Positions 21,931 through 33,500 of a DNA stretch of 64,000 bases are shown here, one piece after another. This stretch comes from Phialocephala subalpina (Eukaryota > Ascomycota > Leotiomycetes > Helotiales > Mollisiaceae), in contig FJOG01000017.1 in NCBI GenBank assembly GCA_900073065.1, forward strand, positions 926,149 to 990,148, written 5' to 3'. The notes beneath the pieces are model-generated. The model was not told the origin of the DNA. It did not search any database and worked only from the letters and a program-made list of their open reading frames with translations. The first letter of the stretch is position 1. Every line of letters begins with the position of its first letter. A program made the position numbers and the translations under genes.

Positions 21931-24368
21931 TGAAGATTTTTGGGAGATTGTGGGGGAAGAGGACAAGAATCGAAATGAGTAGGAAGGCACACGACAACAG
22001 TGAAGTCTAATGCGAGTAGTGAGAGGAGACTGAAGTAGGAAAGAACGATCAGTTGTTCGAGGAGGTGTATAGCATTTGAAGTCCTGTGTAGTGCGGCAGG
22101 AATTCGAGACCCGAAAATCGGCAGTCAGCAGGAGCAGAAAATGAAGCAATTTGAGAAAAGTCACGATGCGTGGCGGGTAAGGTCACCCTCTTATGGGACG
22201 GACTACGCTTCAAGGATTGAAGATGGCCAACGCCGTTCGAGGGTCGCACAGAGAAAACCTGGGACAGGTAGCCCCACACATGCGTACTAAGCCGAGCGTG
22301 AATTTAGTGCATACAGGGGAAGAGAAACGCCCGCTTGATTCCTTTTTGATGAGACTGATCTGGAAAGAGAAAGCCTTTTCGGTCTGCTGCCCGCAATTAT
22401 TATTATTGGTCCTAACTTCGATCCGGAACGCGGAAAGTGGAGGAGGATCGAGAATGGGATCGAGGAAGGGAGCAGGCCAAAAAAAGAGTAAAGCAAGCAT
22501 GCATTATTACAGAGTAGTTCTAGCTCGAGTTCGGTAACCGTCAGAGCGAGGTCATTAGCCGTGAGGGCTTATAAGAAAGGGTGTTGAGAGCGGGGGCAAT
22601 GGAGGCAACGCTCATCTCTTGGGTCGTGGCGAAGGAGCCCGGGAGAGGCCTGGAAAGTTGGGAAAGTTGAAAAGGCCTCAGTGATGGCAGAGCGGCGGCC
22701 TGGCCATTCAATCGCAGGGAAGGTGTCTGGAATCTGAAAGTTCCTGGATCGAGATTTTCAACAATTTTTACCTCGAATCTCATTCGCGCAGCAGCGAATG
22801 CACGGCATACATCCCACGCAGAGCCATGTTGCTTCGATTTTGCGATACCGGAGTAGAATCGCTATCGTATCTCTGTCTTCCCTGAATTGTCGGCAGCCGC
22901 CAGATCAATTGTGAAGACGTTCACAAGCTTCAGGAGACCTGAAGAAACATAGGAAATTTTGAGGTCTTCCCGATGCCCACTTCCAACCAGACAATGTCCC
23001 TTTGCTTGCATTCCGTCATCCAAACTTCTGGTACACCACCAAGAAGCGGCCGGGGTGCCATGCCGTGTGGCTTTTGAAGTGGATCAGCCCGTTGTGGATA
23101 ATTAACGTGGGGGTGTTCAGCCGACATGCTCGATGCAAATTAGCATCCCTCAGAGACTTTGCAACCGTCATGTCAAAGTCCCATCCCCTTTCATTTGCCG
23201 TACGCACTACGGACAACAACCACATGTGCCCGCGGGCCTGAAGCTTTAGGTTTCTTGCAAGTCCGTACGTGCTCTGGAGCTGGAATTACTCCAACTGTTT
23301 TTACGGCACACCGCTGCTTGTGCTTGAATTGGAAACAGAGCACACAACAGCTGACCTATCCACCAATCTCACTCCCCCGGCAAATCGGATGGAAGCACTT
23401 CTCTGCAAAGGATTGAACTTGGCACCGCGGAAGGCGGATCGAGACGAGGAAAAGTCAGTCACGGGCGTTTTGGTGTCGTATCTATTACTAATATTATAAT
23501 TGGAATGGCTTGTTATGAGTGTGAGCGAGCCTCACAGTCCTCTCGCCTCGATCTGTCCCAGGGGGAATGCTGCAAGCCTGCGTGGTGTATGCGGGGAATT
23601 TGAGGGGGAAGGCGTCGACAGTCCAATGAGTATCGTCCCGGACCCCAAGGCAGAGTCTTTGCTGACAATGGAACGATGTATTGTCTGAGCTCAACAAATT
23701 CATGGAATGGGACTTTTGGAAGGCGGACTGAAACAGAAACTTCTGCAGCCCGTCTGCTGACCCAGTCGTTCCCAAACAGGAAGGATATCGTGGGGAAGTT
23801 AACTCCATAGAAAGCCACTGTGGGACCCCACTTGAAAGATCGTGAAGGAGCAGAACTAGAATATTTCCGAGTCAGACCGCTAGACTCAAGCAATCTAGGC
23901 CACTTGCCTTCTCATTTGGGTAATCGTCGTTCTCGGCGAGAAATACCGGATTCGGTGACACAACTGCAAAGGCTATGAATTCTTCCACCACTCAGCCAGA
24001 CCAAGGCTCATCAAGAATACATGAAGAGAAACAAGATCTGTCACCTAGTACAGATCTCACAGCCATGTCTGTACATAATCTGCCCCCTGGATGACTATCT
24101 TGAAAGTCTCGAGTGTCACGAAGTAAATCCCTCATAGAGCACGTGATGAGGGGTCAGGTCAGCATCCCCAATTTTGGTGGTAGTGGGGTACGGCTATTAC
24201 TTTCCGGCTGCTTCAACATCTTCGACGGAACATGCCACGCGCCTTAATTGCTCTCAAACATCATTACGAATGCACAGATCTGTTCCTCGACAGTCGTTTC
24301 AATCTTTCAAGACAGAAATCTTCCCTAGACATAAATTTCCAATTGGTTCTAGAGCAAGACATCTCACG
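21931..24368. other. Long intergenic region, nothing recognised
   Basis: This is 2.4 kb between gluconokinase and the aldolase gene (head to head). Several 60 to 126-codon frames exist on both strands, but they overlap each other and have no recognisable domain or exon pattern. No repeat or RNA gene was recognised. Confidence 0.35.
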
Positions 24369-25584
24369 ATGGCGTCAACAATGATGAAGTCAGCGAATCG
24401 CTTGAAGGTTGCTTTTGACGAGGCCAAAGGGCCAAGCATGGGTTGCTGGTAAAGGAGGCCGAAGCGGGCTTCTCCACGCAAGTGCTGATTGTTACACAGG
24501 CAGATGATTCCTGGGAGCAATGTCTCTCGAACTCTTGCTCGGACTGGAGTTGACTGGGTAGTCGTTGATTGTAAGTTGTTTCCCCAGACTCTTTATTGCC
24601 AGGCTCATGGACTGACAGCAAATTCGTTGAGGTGAACATGGCAACATGGATGGTAAGTCTTAAAGAGGTTACAAGCGGCAGTATCCTTCCTTCCGGAATT
24701 TGCAGTACAGCACACCCTCGAAGTCACGATGCGCATCAGAGACCATCTCCATCCCGCATGTGGGGGTAGACCGTGGAGGTCTTGGCTCTCCAGACTCGAG
24801 TCAAGTGACTCAGCAATTTCTATTCGCATATCAATGTCACGCTTTCAATCTGGTGGATCTGACCTCAGACAGATGCTGCAATGCACCAAGCTGTACCTGC
24901 TATAGCTGCATGTGGCGTCTCGCCTATTGTACGCATACCCGACAATCAAGGATGGATGGTCAAGCGTAAGAAGTCCAGCTACCACATCCATCTTGACTCT
25001 TCTTACGAACAATAGGAGCGCTCGACTCGGGAGCCCATGGTGTTATTGTACCTCTATTGTACACAGTCGAAGATGCCAAAAAGCTCGTCAACAGTGTAAA
25101 GTTTCCTCCCCAAGGCCAACGAGGCTTCGGGTCTCCATTCCCGATGGAACGATTCCATCCCGACCTCAGCTCAGCCGACTACCTCCAACAAGCCAACGAT
25201 GTCATCCTAACTATGGCCCAAATTGAAACTAAAGAAGCCCTCGACAGCGTTGAAGCTATCGCCGCTGTACCAGGCATCGATGTCCTCTTCGTCGGACCTT
25301 TCGATCTTGGAAACAACATCGGCCACCCAATAATCAATGGAGTCATGCATGATGAGCTTCATGCCGCTATCAAGAAAACATTGGACGCGGCGAATAAGGC
25401 GGGTAAGAAGGCGGCGATCTTCTGCACGAGTGGAGAACAGAGTAAGAAGTATGCTGATGATGGGTTTCATATGATCTCTGTGGCCACGGATACGTTGATC
25501 TTGCAGGCGAGTGTCATGGGAGCGCTGAGTACGGCGAAGGGATTGGGGCCTGGACCGAAGTTGAATGGTCCTTATGGTAAGTAG
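24369..25584 (+). CDS. HpcH/HpaI-type aldolase (2-keto-3-deoxy sugar acid aldolase family)
   Basis: This is a class II, divalent-metal-dependent aldolase that cleaves 4-hydroxy-2-keto acids to pyruvate and an aldehyde. Five exons encode 277 residues, with introns at 24449-24499, 24571-24631, 24653-24872 and 24966-25015; exon 3 is only 21 nt. Conserved blocks are GVDWVVVDCEHGNMDD, AMHQAVPAIAACGVSPIVRI, RALDSGAHGVIVPLL, GQRGFGSPF, the metal-ligand region MAQIETKEALDSVEAIAA with its Glu, and LFVGPFDLGNNIG with its Asp. The splicing was chosen because it rebuilds DCEHGNMDDAAMHQAVPAIA without a gap. The physiological substrate is unknown; homologs are often labelled 2,4-dihydroxyhept-2-ene-1,7-dioate aldolase. 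Confidence 0.88.
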
Positions 25585-26909
25585 GACTTGGTTGGAAAGT
25601 CGAGCCTCGTGCGAGATAGGAAATTGAACAATTGATCGAGGGATGTTCCAGCAAGTGTTGCTTGAGAGGATTCGAGTGCATTGCGGCTCGGGAGGGGTGA
25701 AGGTGATGACGACACTGTCAGTAGCTTGTCATCCTGCTTTGCACGTCAAGTGGCAATCTCTTGTTCAAGAGGTCATGCCTCTCTTTGTCGGGACAGCGTC
25801 ACCAATTTGACTGGCTTGCAATCGTAGCCATGTTTGCTTGTGCTTCAAACATGTTCACTTGCTGCTGATATCTAAGCTTCTGGTCTGCAACATCTGACCA
25901 TGCTCGATGATGAACGACTACTGTCTTTCCAGACTCCACTTTCTGCCTATGCAAACATTAGTTAGTACTTACAGATGCATCTCTGCTCTTGCAGTCAACG
26001 TTTTCAATATCCCGGCCTTGCCGGGACTTCTCTGGCCAAGCTGGGCTGTAAAGGACATGTTGGCCAATGAAAGCCATCCTTTAGAAAAGAGATGGACTAA
26101 AAGTCCAGGCATGGCTGGGAGATTGAAAACACTACTTGCAGTTCTCAGTCCTGCATTTCGTATCTTAAACTATCACGATGATGGTGATGACGATGACCGG
26201 TTGAGAGTTGTGACTGCGAGTTGGTCGGTCGGTGGTCGGTCGGTCGGTCGTGCCTGCCAAAAGCAGCACTCGCTTAGCTTCACTGAGCTGCTCCTTCCCC
26301 CCTATGTCGGTCGACCGAATTTTAGCACCATTCCGGTCGGTCGTTTATTTCTTCACTTCATCTGCCATCCTATAAATATCTATATCCTTCACCTCTACAA
26401 CCTTCACCTCTACACAACAACTTTCACTTCTTCACAACAACCCCCACTCCTTTACAACAGCCTTCATTGCCTTCAGCCTTCACAAGCTTGGTCTCCTGAT
26501 GAGCTTCTCCTCTTCACAAGCTTCACCTCTTCACAGTCTTCACCTCTTCACCACACTCTTCATCTTTCCACAACAACTTTCACAACCTTCCTATTACCGT
26601 CCTTCTTGGACAGACTACATGTTCAAGTTCACCTTTCGCACTGCTCATCCGCACATCTCTCATCTGGGCCTCTTTTGAATGTCCCCAGAACCTTGGGACT
26701 TTCAGATCCAGCGAACCTACCCCAGATCACGAGATTCTGCCATCTCGCTTACTGACCGCCTTAGCCCCTTCGCCTACCTCACCGCCCTTCACCTTCCTGT
26801 CCCGCCTTTCACCTCCACCTCACACAAATTCGGACCAACCTCCGCGCCGCTCCACCCCGTCCCGCGATACCTTCATTGTCCGTCACGCCACCGCTACGAT
26901 CCCCCGAAA
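25585..26909. other. Intergenic region with GGTC microsatellite and CT-rich repeats
   Basis: No gene is recognised. There is a short GGTC-type microsatellite near 26222-26252, and another GGTCGGTCG-like stretch near 26335. From about 26380 to 26620 there is a strongly biased run of imperfect TTCACCTCTACAAC / TTCACAACA units. These end near the start of the SRA-YDG gene and may be its 5' leader. Confidence 0.5.
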
Positions 26910-28327
26910 ATGTCCGGAGCCATGGATAAGATTCCAGATGGTTACGACCTCGAGGAGGCTGTCCGGGCTCTCGTACCCGAGCATATTCGAGCCAAGGAGA
27001 TCGAGCCAGGCAATGCACGCATGGTACAACTCAAAGAAAGTATTAAGAAGCCTTTAATCGCTATTAAAAAGGTTGGTTGGGAGCACAGTTCGATCGAAAC
27101 AAGCCAACGAGAGGGGATCTTGGAGCTAATCTGGCTTTATTGGAACACTGAGAAGGTTGATATCAAATTCAAGTATATATTCCCCTTCCTATTTGAATAT
27201 ATAAAGTTAACTAGCTATTTAGGAGCTCTCCAGTCTGCGCCGAAGCTATTCTCGAGCTCTTAGCCAACTCCAAGTCCCGTCTCCCTCTTGAGATCCAGCA
27301 GATTGGCACTATCATGCTCGACTTACACCAATCCAACAACTGGGGCATTCCTCCAAAGGTTGAGGAACGAGCCGAGTCATCTACTAAATCAAGAAAGAGA
27401 CCCAGATCCGAGAAAAGCGAGAAGAAAGTCGACGGCGAAGTCCCACAAGCAGTCTATACTCGAGCTCCCACTACCCACCCAATTTTTGGTACTATTGGCA
27501 TCATGCACCATATCCAGAAGAGTAAAGGCGGCCAAACTACCTCCTATCGAGTCGACCCCGAATACACGAAGAAAGGCTTTAATATCTTCGGCCATAATAG
27601 TCTCCTAGTCGGCGATGTGTGTCACGAATCCAAAGTCCTTGGTACAGAGCAAGCTGTTGTAAGGGAGGTTCTATTAAGACCAAACTAAACTAAGGAAAGA
27701 AGATCAAGGTTGCGCCTCGAGGAGGAGTTATATCCCCTGGTTCTGCCGAGCGGTAGGCTAAGCGAGGTCACGTGAGACTAGGCTAAGCCTAATCTGTGAC
27801 AATGTGTGGGCCAACCAAATCGCTGCTTTGAGAGATGGAGCACATGGTAAGAATGACCCTTCCAGCCTGGGACATCCTCCTAACCATTGGCAGGATCAAG
27901 AATCGGCGGTATCTCCGGCAACATAGCTGACGGCGTTTACTCCATCGTGGTCACCGGTACTTATGCCGACATTGACATCGATTCCGGCGATGTGATCTAT
28001 TACTCGGTCCCCGGTGCCATTGACACGGAGGATAAGATGGCAGACAGAGAGAAAGATGGTCCGAAGAAACTCTTGCGATCCTTGGCGACCAAGAAACCCG
28101 TCCGAGTCATCCGCAAGCACGATTCAAAATGGGAGGGCGCTCCTCGAGCAGGACTTCGATACGATGGACTTTATAGGGTTACGGGCGTGGAGGAAAGAAG
28201 CAATGACTCGGGTGGCAAGTTCCTACGCTTTAAGCTCAGAAGATGCAGTAATCAAGCTCCCATTGATAAGTCTAGACCTACTAGGCAGGAGAGGAGAGCA
28301 TTTGCGGACGTTCAATTGGGATATTGA
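26910..28327 (+). CDS. SRA-YDG domain protein, coding region interrupted by a solo LTR
   Basis: SRA-YDG domains bind (often hemi-methylated) cytosine in DNA. Exons are 26910-27172 and 27223 onward, then the LTR insertion (27620-27801), resuming at 27807, with a last intron at 27847-27893. Without the LTR and one copy of the target duplication the frame is continuous, 377 residues. Visible parts are an N-terminal helical region, a basic linker (KSRKRPRSEKSEKK), then HPIFGTIGIMHH, the pair LLVGDV / WANQIAALRDGAHGSRIGGI, GVYSIVVTGTYADIDIDSGD, KPVRVIRKH and the YDG motif in GLRYDGLYRV. With the LTR read through, translation stops at TAA 27686-27688. The gene is therefore truncated, or the LTR is removed by splicing. 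Confidence 0.75.
27620..27801. mobile_element. Solo LTR of a retrotransposon inside the SRA-YDG gene
   Basis: This 182-bp sequence begins TGTCAC and ends GTGACA, the inverted TG...CA ends typical of Ty3/gypsy LTRs. It is bounded by a perfect 5-bp direct repeat, ATGTG, at 27615-27619 and 27802-27806. That is the expected retrotransposon target duplication. No internal retrotransposon domains are present, so this is a solo LTR left by LTR-LTR recombination. Removing the element and one repeat copy rejoins the host gene exactly in frame. That is independent evidence for the boundaries. Confidence 0.85.
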
Positions 28328-30578
28328 TAAGCGAGGTTAAGCGAGGCGCGAAGGGGAGGAGATGTATATTGGATGGACACTTGCACATATGGGACGGATA
28401 CACATATGGGATAGCATGGAGTTTGCATGGACTTTGATTGCTTGATTGCTTGTTTGCTTGTTTGCCTGATCTTTGCTGCAGTTGAGAATGCATGGAATTT
28501 GCTTTGAAAGTACCAAATCCGCCGGGGCATATGCACGTGACTTTTCGCAACTTTTGATATTTGCATTTCCGACTTACATTTGAGCGTATCAACTTTGAAG
28601 AACCGCTTTGTGTATGAGCGCTTTGTATAGGAGCGCTTTATAAGTTTGGGCTCGATGCTGACGCGGATGAGATGAATGATGTTGAGCCGCTAACGATGTT
28701 CAATGTCAAGCCGCTCCCGGGCTAAACAAGATGATCAATGTCAAGCCGCTGACGAATGTTTGACGCTGAACCGCTGGCGAGCTGTTCGGCGGTAACGGTA
28801 TCTAGTAGTGGAGATGTTTAATGGTAACGCAGTGGTGATGTTTGATGGTGACAGTGACACGCTGATGTTTGATTTTGAGCCGTTGACGAGCTACTTGATG
28901 CAGAAGCGCTGATGGGATGTTCGATGTTGATGCGCTTCGTTCTGTCCGGTTTTGAGCTGCTGACGAACTGTTTGATGGTGATGCGTTGGTGAGCCGGTCG
29001 ATGTTGAAGCACTCCACCTGTTCCAATGTTAGCGATATCTGCTCTTCAATGCTGACGATGTTCGCTGTCTGATAATTATGCGCTTCGCCGTTCGATGTTC
29101 CTTCCAAGGTCGAGATGATGTTCCAAGAACTCTGGGACATTGGCTTTACTTCTACGACATTGGACATGGGAAAATCGAGTACTTTCTCTCTGCTCCTAGG
29201 ACATGAATGGGCATCCGCTTTCAAATCAATCACCCAGAGAACTTTGGGACATTCAGAAATAGGGGGTTTGAAAAAATTCTACTTGGCAAGACTATTGAGG
29301 CATATCTCTAACTTCCCTGGGATTCCTATATTGCCGTCAAGCTCAAACTCCTGCTCAAACCAAAGCTGGCTAAATCAGCTGGCCAGACAAACACCACTGC
29401 GAGCTCTGCTGCCACCGATCACGCAAAAGCAGGCATCGCGAACCACCAAGCCAGCCACAACCGTGATCAAAAGCGTTCTCGGGAGGTAGCCGAGCGCCGA
29501 GGAGGATCACAGATTTCTTCTAAATAGTGCATAATTCGACACGTGATGAATGCATCACAATGTCCCAAGGCTTCGGGGACACTGTTCTCGGCTTGGAAAT
29601 GCACCTGCGTAAGTCATATCTGGAGTGAAAGTCCCAGCAGAAGGTTTCAATTTGGTCCCTGGAATCGGGTAGAATGCTAGCAAGCGCTCTTTGGTGGATC
29701 TGGGTGATAGGAGGAAGCATCGAACGACCCGTTCCTCTGATAAGAAGAGGACTCAAACTTTCCTAGCATGATGATCACCACTTGGGCTAAATTTTCCTAA
29801 TAACATGATTTTACCCACTGGAGCTGTGCGGTCTGCTGATGTCTGCCGTTCCGTCCGATACTGATTCTGTGCAAGGTTCTGCTGGAAGTGAGGGGCAGCG
29901 TTTGCCATTGCCGCTCTACAATCGGTGGTCATTGTGCGAGCGCAGCTCAGCCAGTAGGCGTTGTGTTGATTGGCCAAGTGACTGGATTGGGGAGGAATTC
30001 GAATGCTCTTCTGTTCGAGGGCACGTGAAGTAGAGGTCCTGTCATAGTGCGTTAGAATATAGCAGAAACGAATGAATTGGCTGCTTACCTAAAGCATTGT
30101 ACTATTGCTGAGAAGTTTTGTATCCATGTGTTGACCTGTTTATCGATATAAACCGCGTTTGAGCCTGTAATGTTCATGCTTCTCTCGCGAATGCCGGTCT
30201 TCTCACAACATTGATCCTCATCGCGCTGGTGTTTATTGTGTTTGAACTTGCTATGCTCGTACTTGCCGTAGGCGTATTGTTCTCTAGATACGGTTGTCGA
30301 AAGTTCGATGTTGGAGAGGCGTGGTATTCGTCAAAGTAGGTGCGAAGTAAGGAGGATGTTCCTGTCGCGCGCACGTGCGCACGTATTCACGCCGCGACGG
30401 GATTTTCGAACGCGATTTACTTATCATCATCACAGCACCCAACTTTCCTAGGACCATCGATCAACGCATTTCTTCCGTCTAATACCTAAAATCATCCGAT
30501 GTATCCGCGACTCAAACATTGCATCGAATCGAACACGCCCAGAACGAGGCATTGCGTCCTCCCGACGCGTCGAAGATC
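28328..30578. other. Repeat-rich intergenic region without a recognisable gene
   Basis: This region lies downstream of the SRA-YDG gene. It begins with short direct repeats (TTGATTGC / TTGTTTGC words at 28434-28470; three GCGCTTT units at 28605-28645). A degenerate GATGTTTGATG / GAGCCGCTGACGA minisatellite follows to about 29070. The rest (29100-30500) has no coding pattern I can support. Confidence 0.5.
28597..29070. repeat. Degenerate minisatellite (about 25-30 bp units)
   Basis: Words of the form GATGTT(T/C)GATG and (T/G)GAGCCGCTGACGA recur, with substitutions and spacing changes, more than ten times over about 470 bp. The first part is built from three GCGCTTTGTRTAKGA-like units. The unit length is not constant, so this is an old, decayed tandem array. 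No coding role is apparent, although the minus strand is open for about 140 codons of Ser/Asn/His-rich low-complexity sequence. Confidence 0.5.
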
Positions 30579-30582
30579 ATGA
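30499..30582 (+). promoter_or_regulatory. Upstream ORF overlapping the start codon of the Srs2-like gene
   Basis: An ATG at 30499 opens a 27-codon frame. It ends with TGA at 30580-30582, overlapping the main ATG at 30579-30581 as ATGA. The uORF is in a different frame from the helicase. If transcribed, ribosomes would finish the uORF exactly at the main start. That layout suits termination-reinitiation or translational repression. The transcript start is unknown, so function is inferred. Confidence 0.4.
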
Positions 30583-33500
30583 ATCCCGACGGCCTGCTCG
30601 TCAACCTCAACCAGTCCCAGCAAGCTGCTGTTTCCTCCTTTGCAGACACATTGGCCATTCTTGCCGGACCTGGAAGTGGGAAAACACATACGTTGACCTC
30701 AAGGACAGCGTGGTTGCTAGCACAAGGTCTGCAGCCATGGAATGTTATTGTTGCGACGTTCACGGTCAAGGCGGCGCGTGAGATGAAGGAGAGAATTGGG
30801 AGGCTCATTGGGAATGGCATGGAATCGAAGCTTATTCTTGGGACCTTTCACAGCATTGCACGTCGATACCTTGCTCGATACGGCCATCTCATCGATATCA
30901 AGAAGGACTTTGGGATCGCGGATAGTGCAGATTCGTTAGCGATTATAAAGCGAATTCTCAAGAGGAACAACTTCATAATCGATGCCAAAGTCGCTAAGTC
31001 GCGAATCAGTGGCCAGAAGGCGAGGGGGGCTGGCTACAAAGTCGATGAGAATGGGAGTAAGTCGGTCGCAAAGTCGGTCGAGGCACATGAGTTCGAGACG
31101 TGCTATATGGAATATGAAGAAGCATTGCGGCGATCAAACCTCCTTGACTACGACGATCTTCTTCTTCGTTGCGTAGACCTCCTCCGGCGGCACCCTTCTT
31201 GCGTTTCGAATGTTGAGGCAGTTCTTATCGACGAATTTCAAGACACCAACATTGTGCAGTTCGACCTGATGTGCCTCTTCGCAAGCCATCGAAAGCGAGT
31301 CACGATTGTTGGGGATCCAGACCAGAGTATATATGGATTTCGAGCAGCAGAGATTGAGAACTACAAGCGATTGCTTCGCTTATTCCCACACACCATCACA
31401 ATTGCTCTAGAAGAGAACTACAGGTCTTCTGGAGCTATTCTGTTAACAGCGCTGAATGTCATCGAACAAGATAGCTCAAGAGTCAAGAAGTCATTACTCG
31501 CAACCCATACCGTGGGGACTCGCCCTGTCCTACGGAAGTTATGTGATGCTCACAAAGAAGCGGAATGGATTATTACAGAAATCCAGAGAATTAAGGGCCT
31601 GACTGGAGATCTCTTGGACCTGAATGATTTCGCTATTCTCCTCCGCTCCTCAGCACTCTCTCGATTGATAGAAAGTGCCCTCGGCAAAGCGGGAATAGCA
31701 TATCGGATGGTTGGTAAGTTTTGAAGCTACGTTTCGTGTGCTTGCCGTCGTTTAGGACATTGAAGCAATTCTAACCTGTCGTAGGTGGGCTGAGATTTTA
31801 TGACCGAGTTGAAGTCAAAACCATATTGGACTACCTGAGAGTAGTCAACCAGCCAGACAACAATGACGCTTTAGCACGTATCATTAATGTTCCTTCGAGG
31901 CGAATTGGTGAAGCTACAATCAAGAGTCTCCTGGAAGAGGCAGACGAGGCCAAGATGACACTTTGGTCACTTATTCTGGGAGTTGTGCAAGGCAAAAGGA
32001 CTGCGGAGACTAAACTCCCAAAACAGACAGATCAAGGCCTCTCGCGTTTCGTGAACATTATTTTGACCGCAAGAGGAAAGTTGACAGCGCCACCAGAGGA
32101 ACGAGTCACTACACCAGAGCTCATCAAATTTATTCTGCTCAAAACAGACTATGAGACATGGTTGGAAGAGCATCATCAAGACAAACACAAAGCGCGATGG
32201 GCAAACGTTGAGGAGCTCATCAAGCAAGCAACCGATTTCCAAGACCTCGTAGCTTGTGGCTACGAAGACGAGTGCCTTCCGCAAATCGACGACCTGGATC
32301 AAGAAGAGGGAGCAGACCATCTTTCAAGGTTTCTCGCAAACGTAGCGCTGGCTTCGGAAGTGAAGAACGATGAAGGAACAGCAACTACTCAGGTCACGAT
32401 CTCCACAATTCATGCAGCCAAAGGTCTCGAGTGGCCCGTCGTTTTCATCCCAGCCGCTTACCAAGGGTCAATTCCTCATTCAAGAGCGGAGGATACAAAT
32501 GAAGAACGCAGACTCTTGTATGTCGCCATGACACGAGCTAAAGCACTCTTGTATATGAGCTGTCCGGTCAAGAACTCTCAATCAGAACAGACGACATTAT
32601 CTCCTTTCCTCTGTCAACCGTCGTTGGCACCACTTCTGGACCAGAGAGGGCCTTCGTTACGGTCAACAGCAGTGCAGACAATGGCACAGATTTTACGGCG
32701 CTCTTTGCCTTCCACCACGTCAATCTCTAAATCATCCGAGTCAGTACTGAGCACAGAAGACGACCTTTTCCCAATCGATGGGGAAGAAAATGAAGATGAG
32801 AAGAATTCGAGATGGAACTCTATGTCTGGCAATCCGACGTTTACGATGGGACAGCAACCGACCAAACGCAGAAGAATAGAACTAGGCCGCTCTATTAGCA
32901 ATTTGGAGGAAAGATCCGAACCAGACTGGAAGTCTGGATACCGCACGACAATGGACAGATCCTCCAGCTTCACAGCGGCATCCCTCACGCTGAAGTCTGG
33001 ATTCGTGAGTGCCAGTTCTCACTTACAGGTACTGAAGGAACATTCGGTCAATTGTGCATCGCAACAAGTTGATGCCGAAGCTACACAGGATTCGAAGAAG
33101 AAGATTGCACCGAAGCAAAAGACAAAGGCTTTGGGGGGACAGGGGACCCTATTCGGCTTTCTGGGCAAATCCGATCCTACATTGACGAAGGCCTTGCAAT
33201 TCCCAGCAAAGGATCAAGAGCCTACAAGACCTCGCCACGGTACCCCGAGCTTTCCTGTGCCAGCAAGTTTCAGTCTGCCGCGAGCCACCCCCATGATTGA
33301 TAAGTCCCTTGAAATTGCACCATCTTTGGCAAGCCACCGACTGGGAACCGGGAAAACAATTATTCGGCCTCGACACAATGGTCCTGTTGAAAATACTGCC
33401 AGGAATAATTATGTCTTCCTGTCCAGCTCCCCACCAAGGGTGAAGGCACCTCGAAAAGAGCCCGCGGAAGAGAAGGTGCCAGGCTTGATCGCAAATCCAC

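Noticed and set aside
23494..23893. Overlapping minus-strand frames of up to 126 codons in the 2.4-kb gap before the aldolase gene
   Set aside because: No domain, no splice pattern linking them, and composition like the surrounding spacer.
28802..29233. 143-codon minus-strand frame rich in Ser, Asn, His and Thr
   Set aside because: It is read through a decayed minisatellite; the openness follows from the repeat, not from coding constraint.
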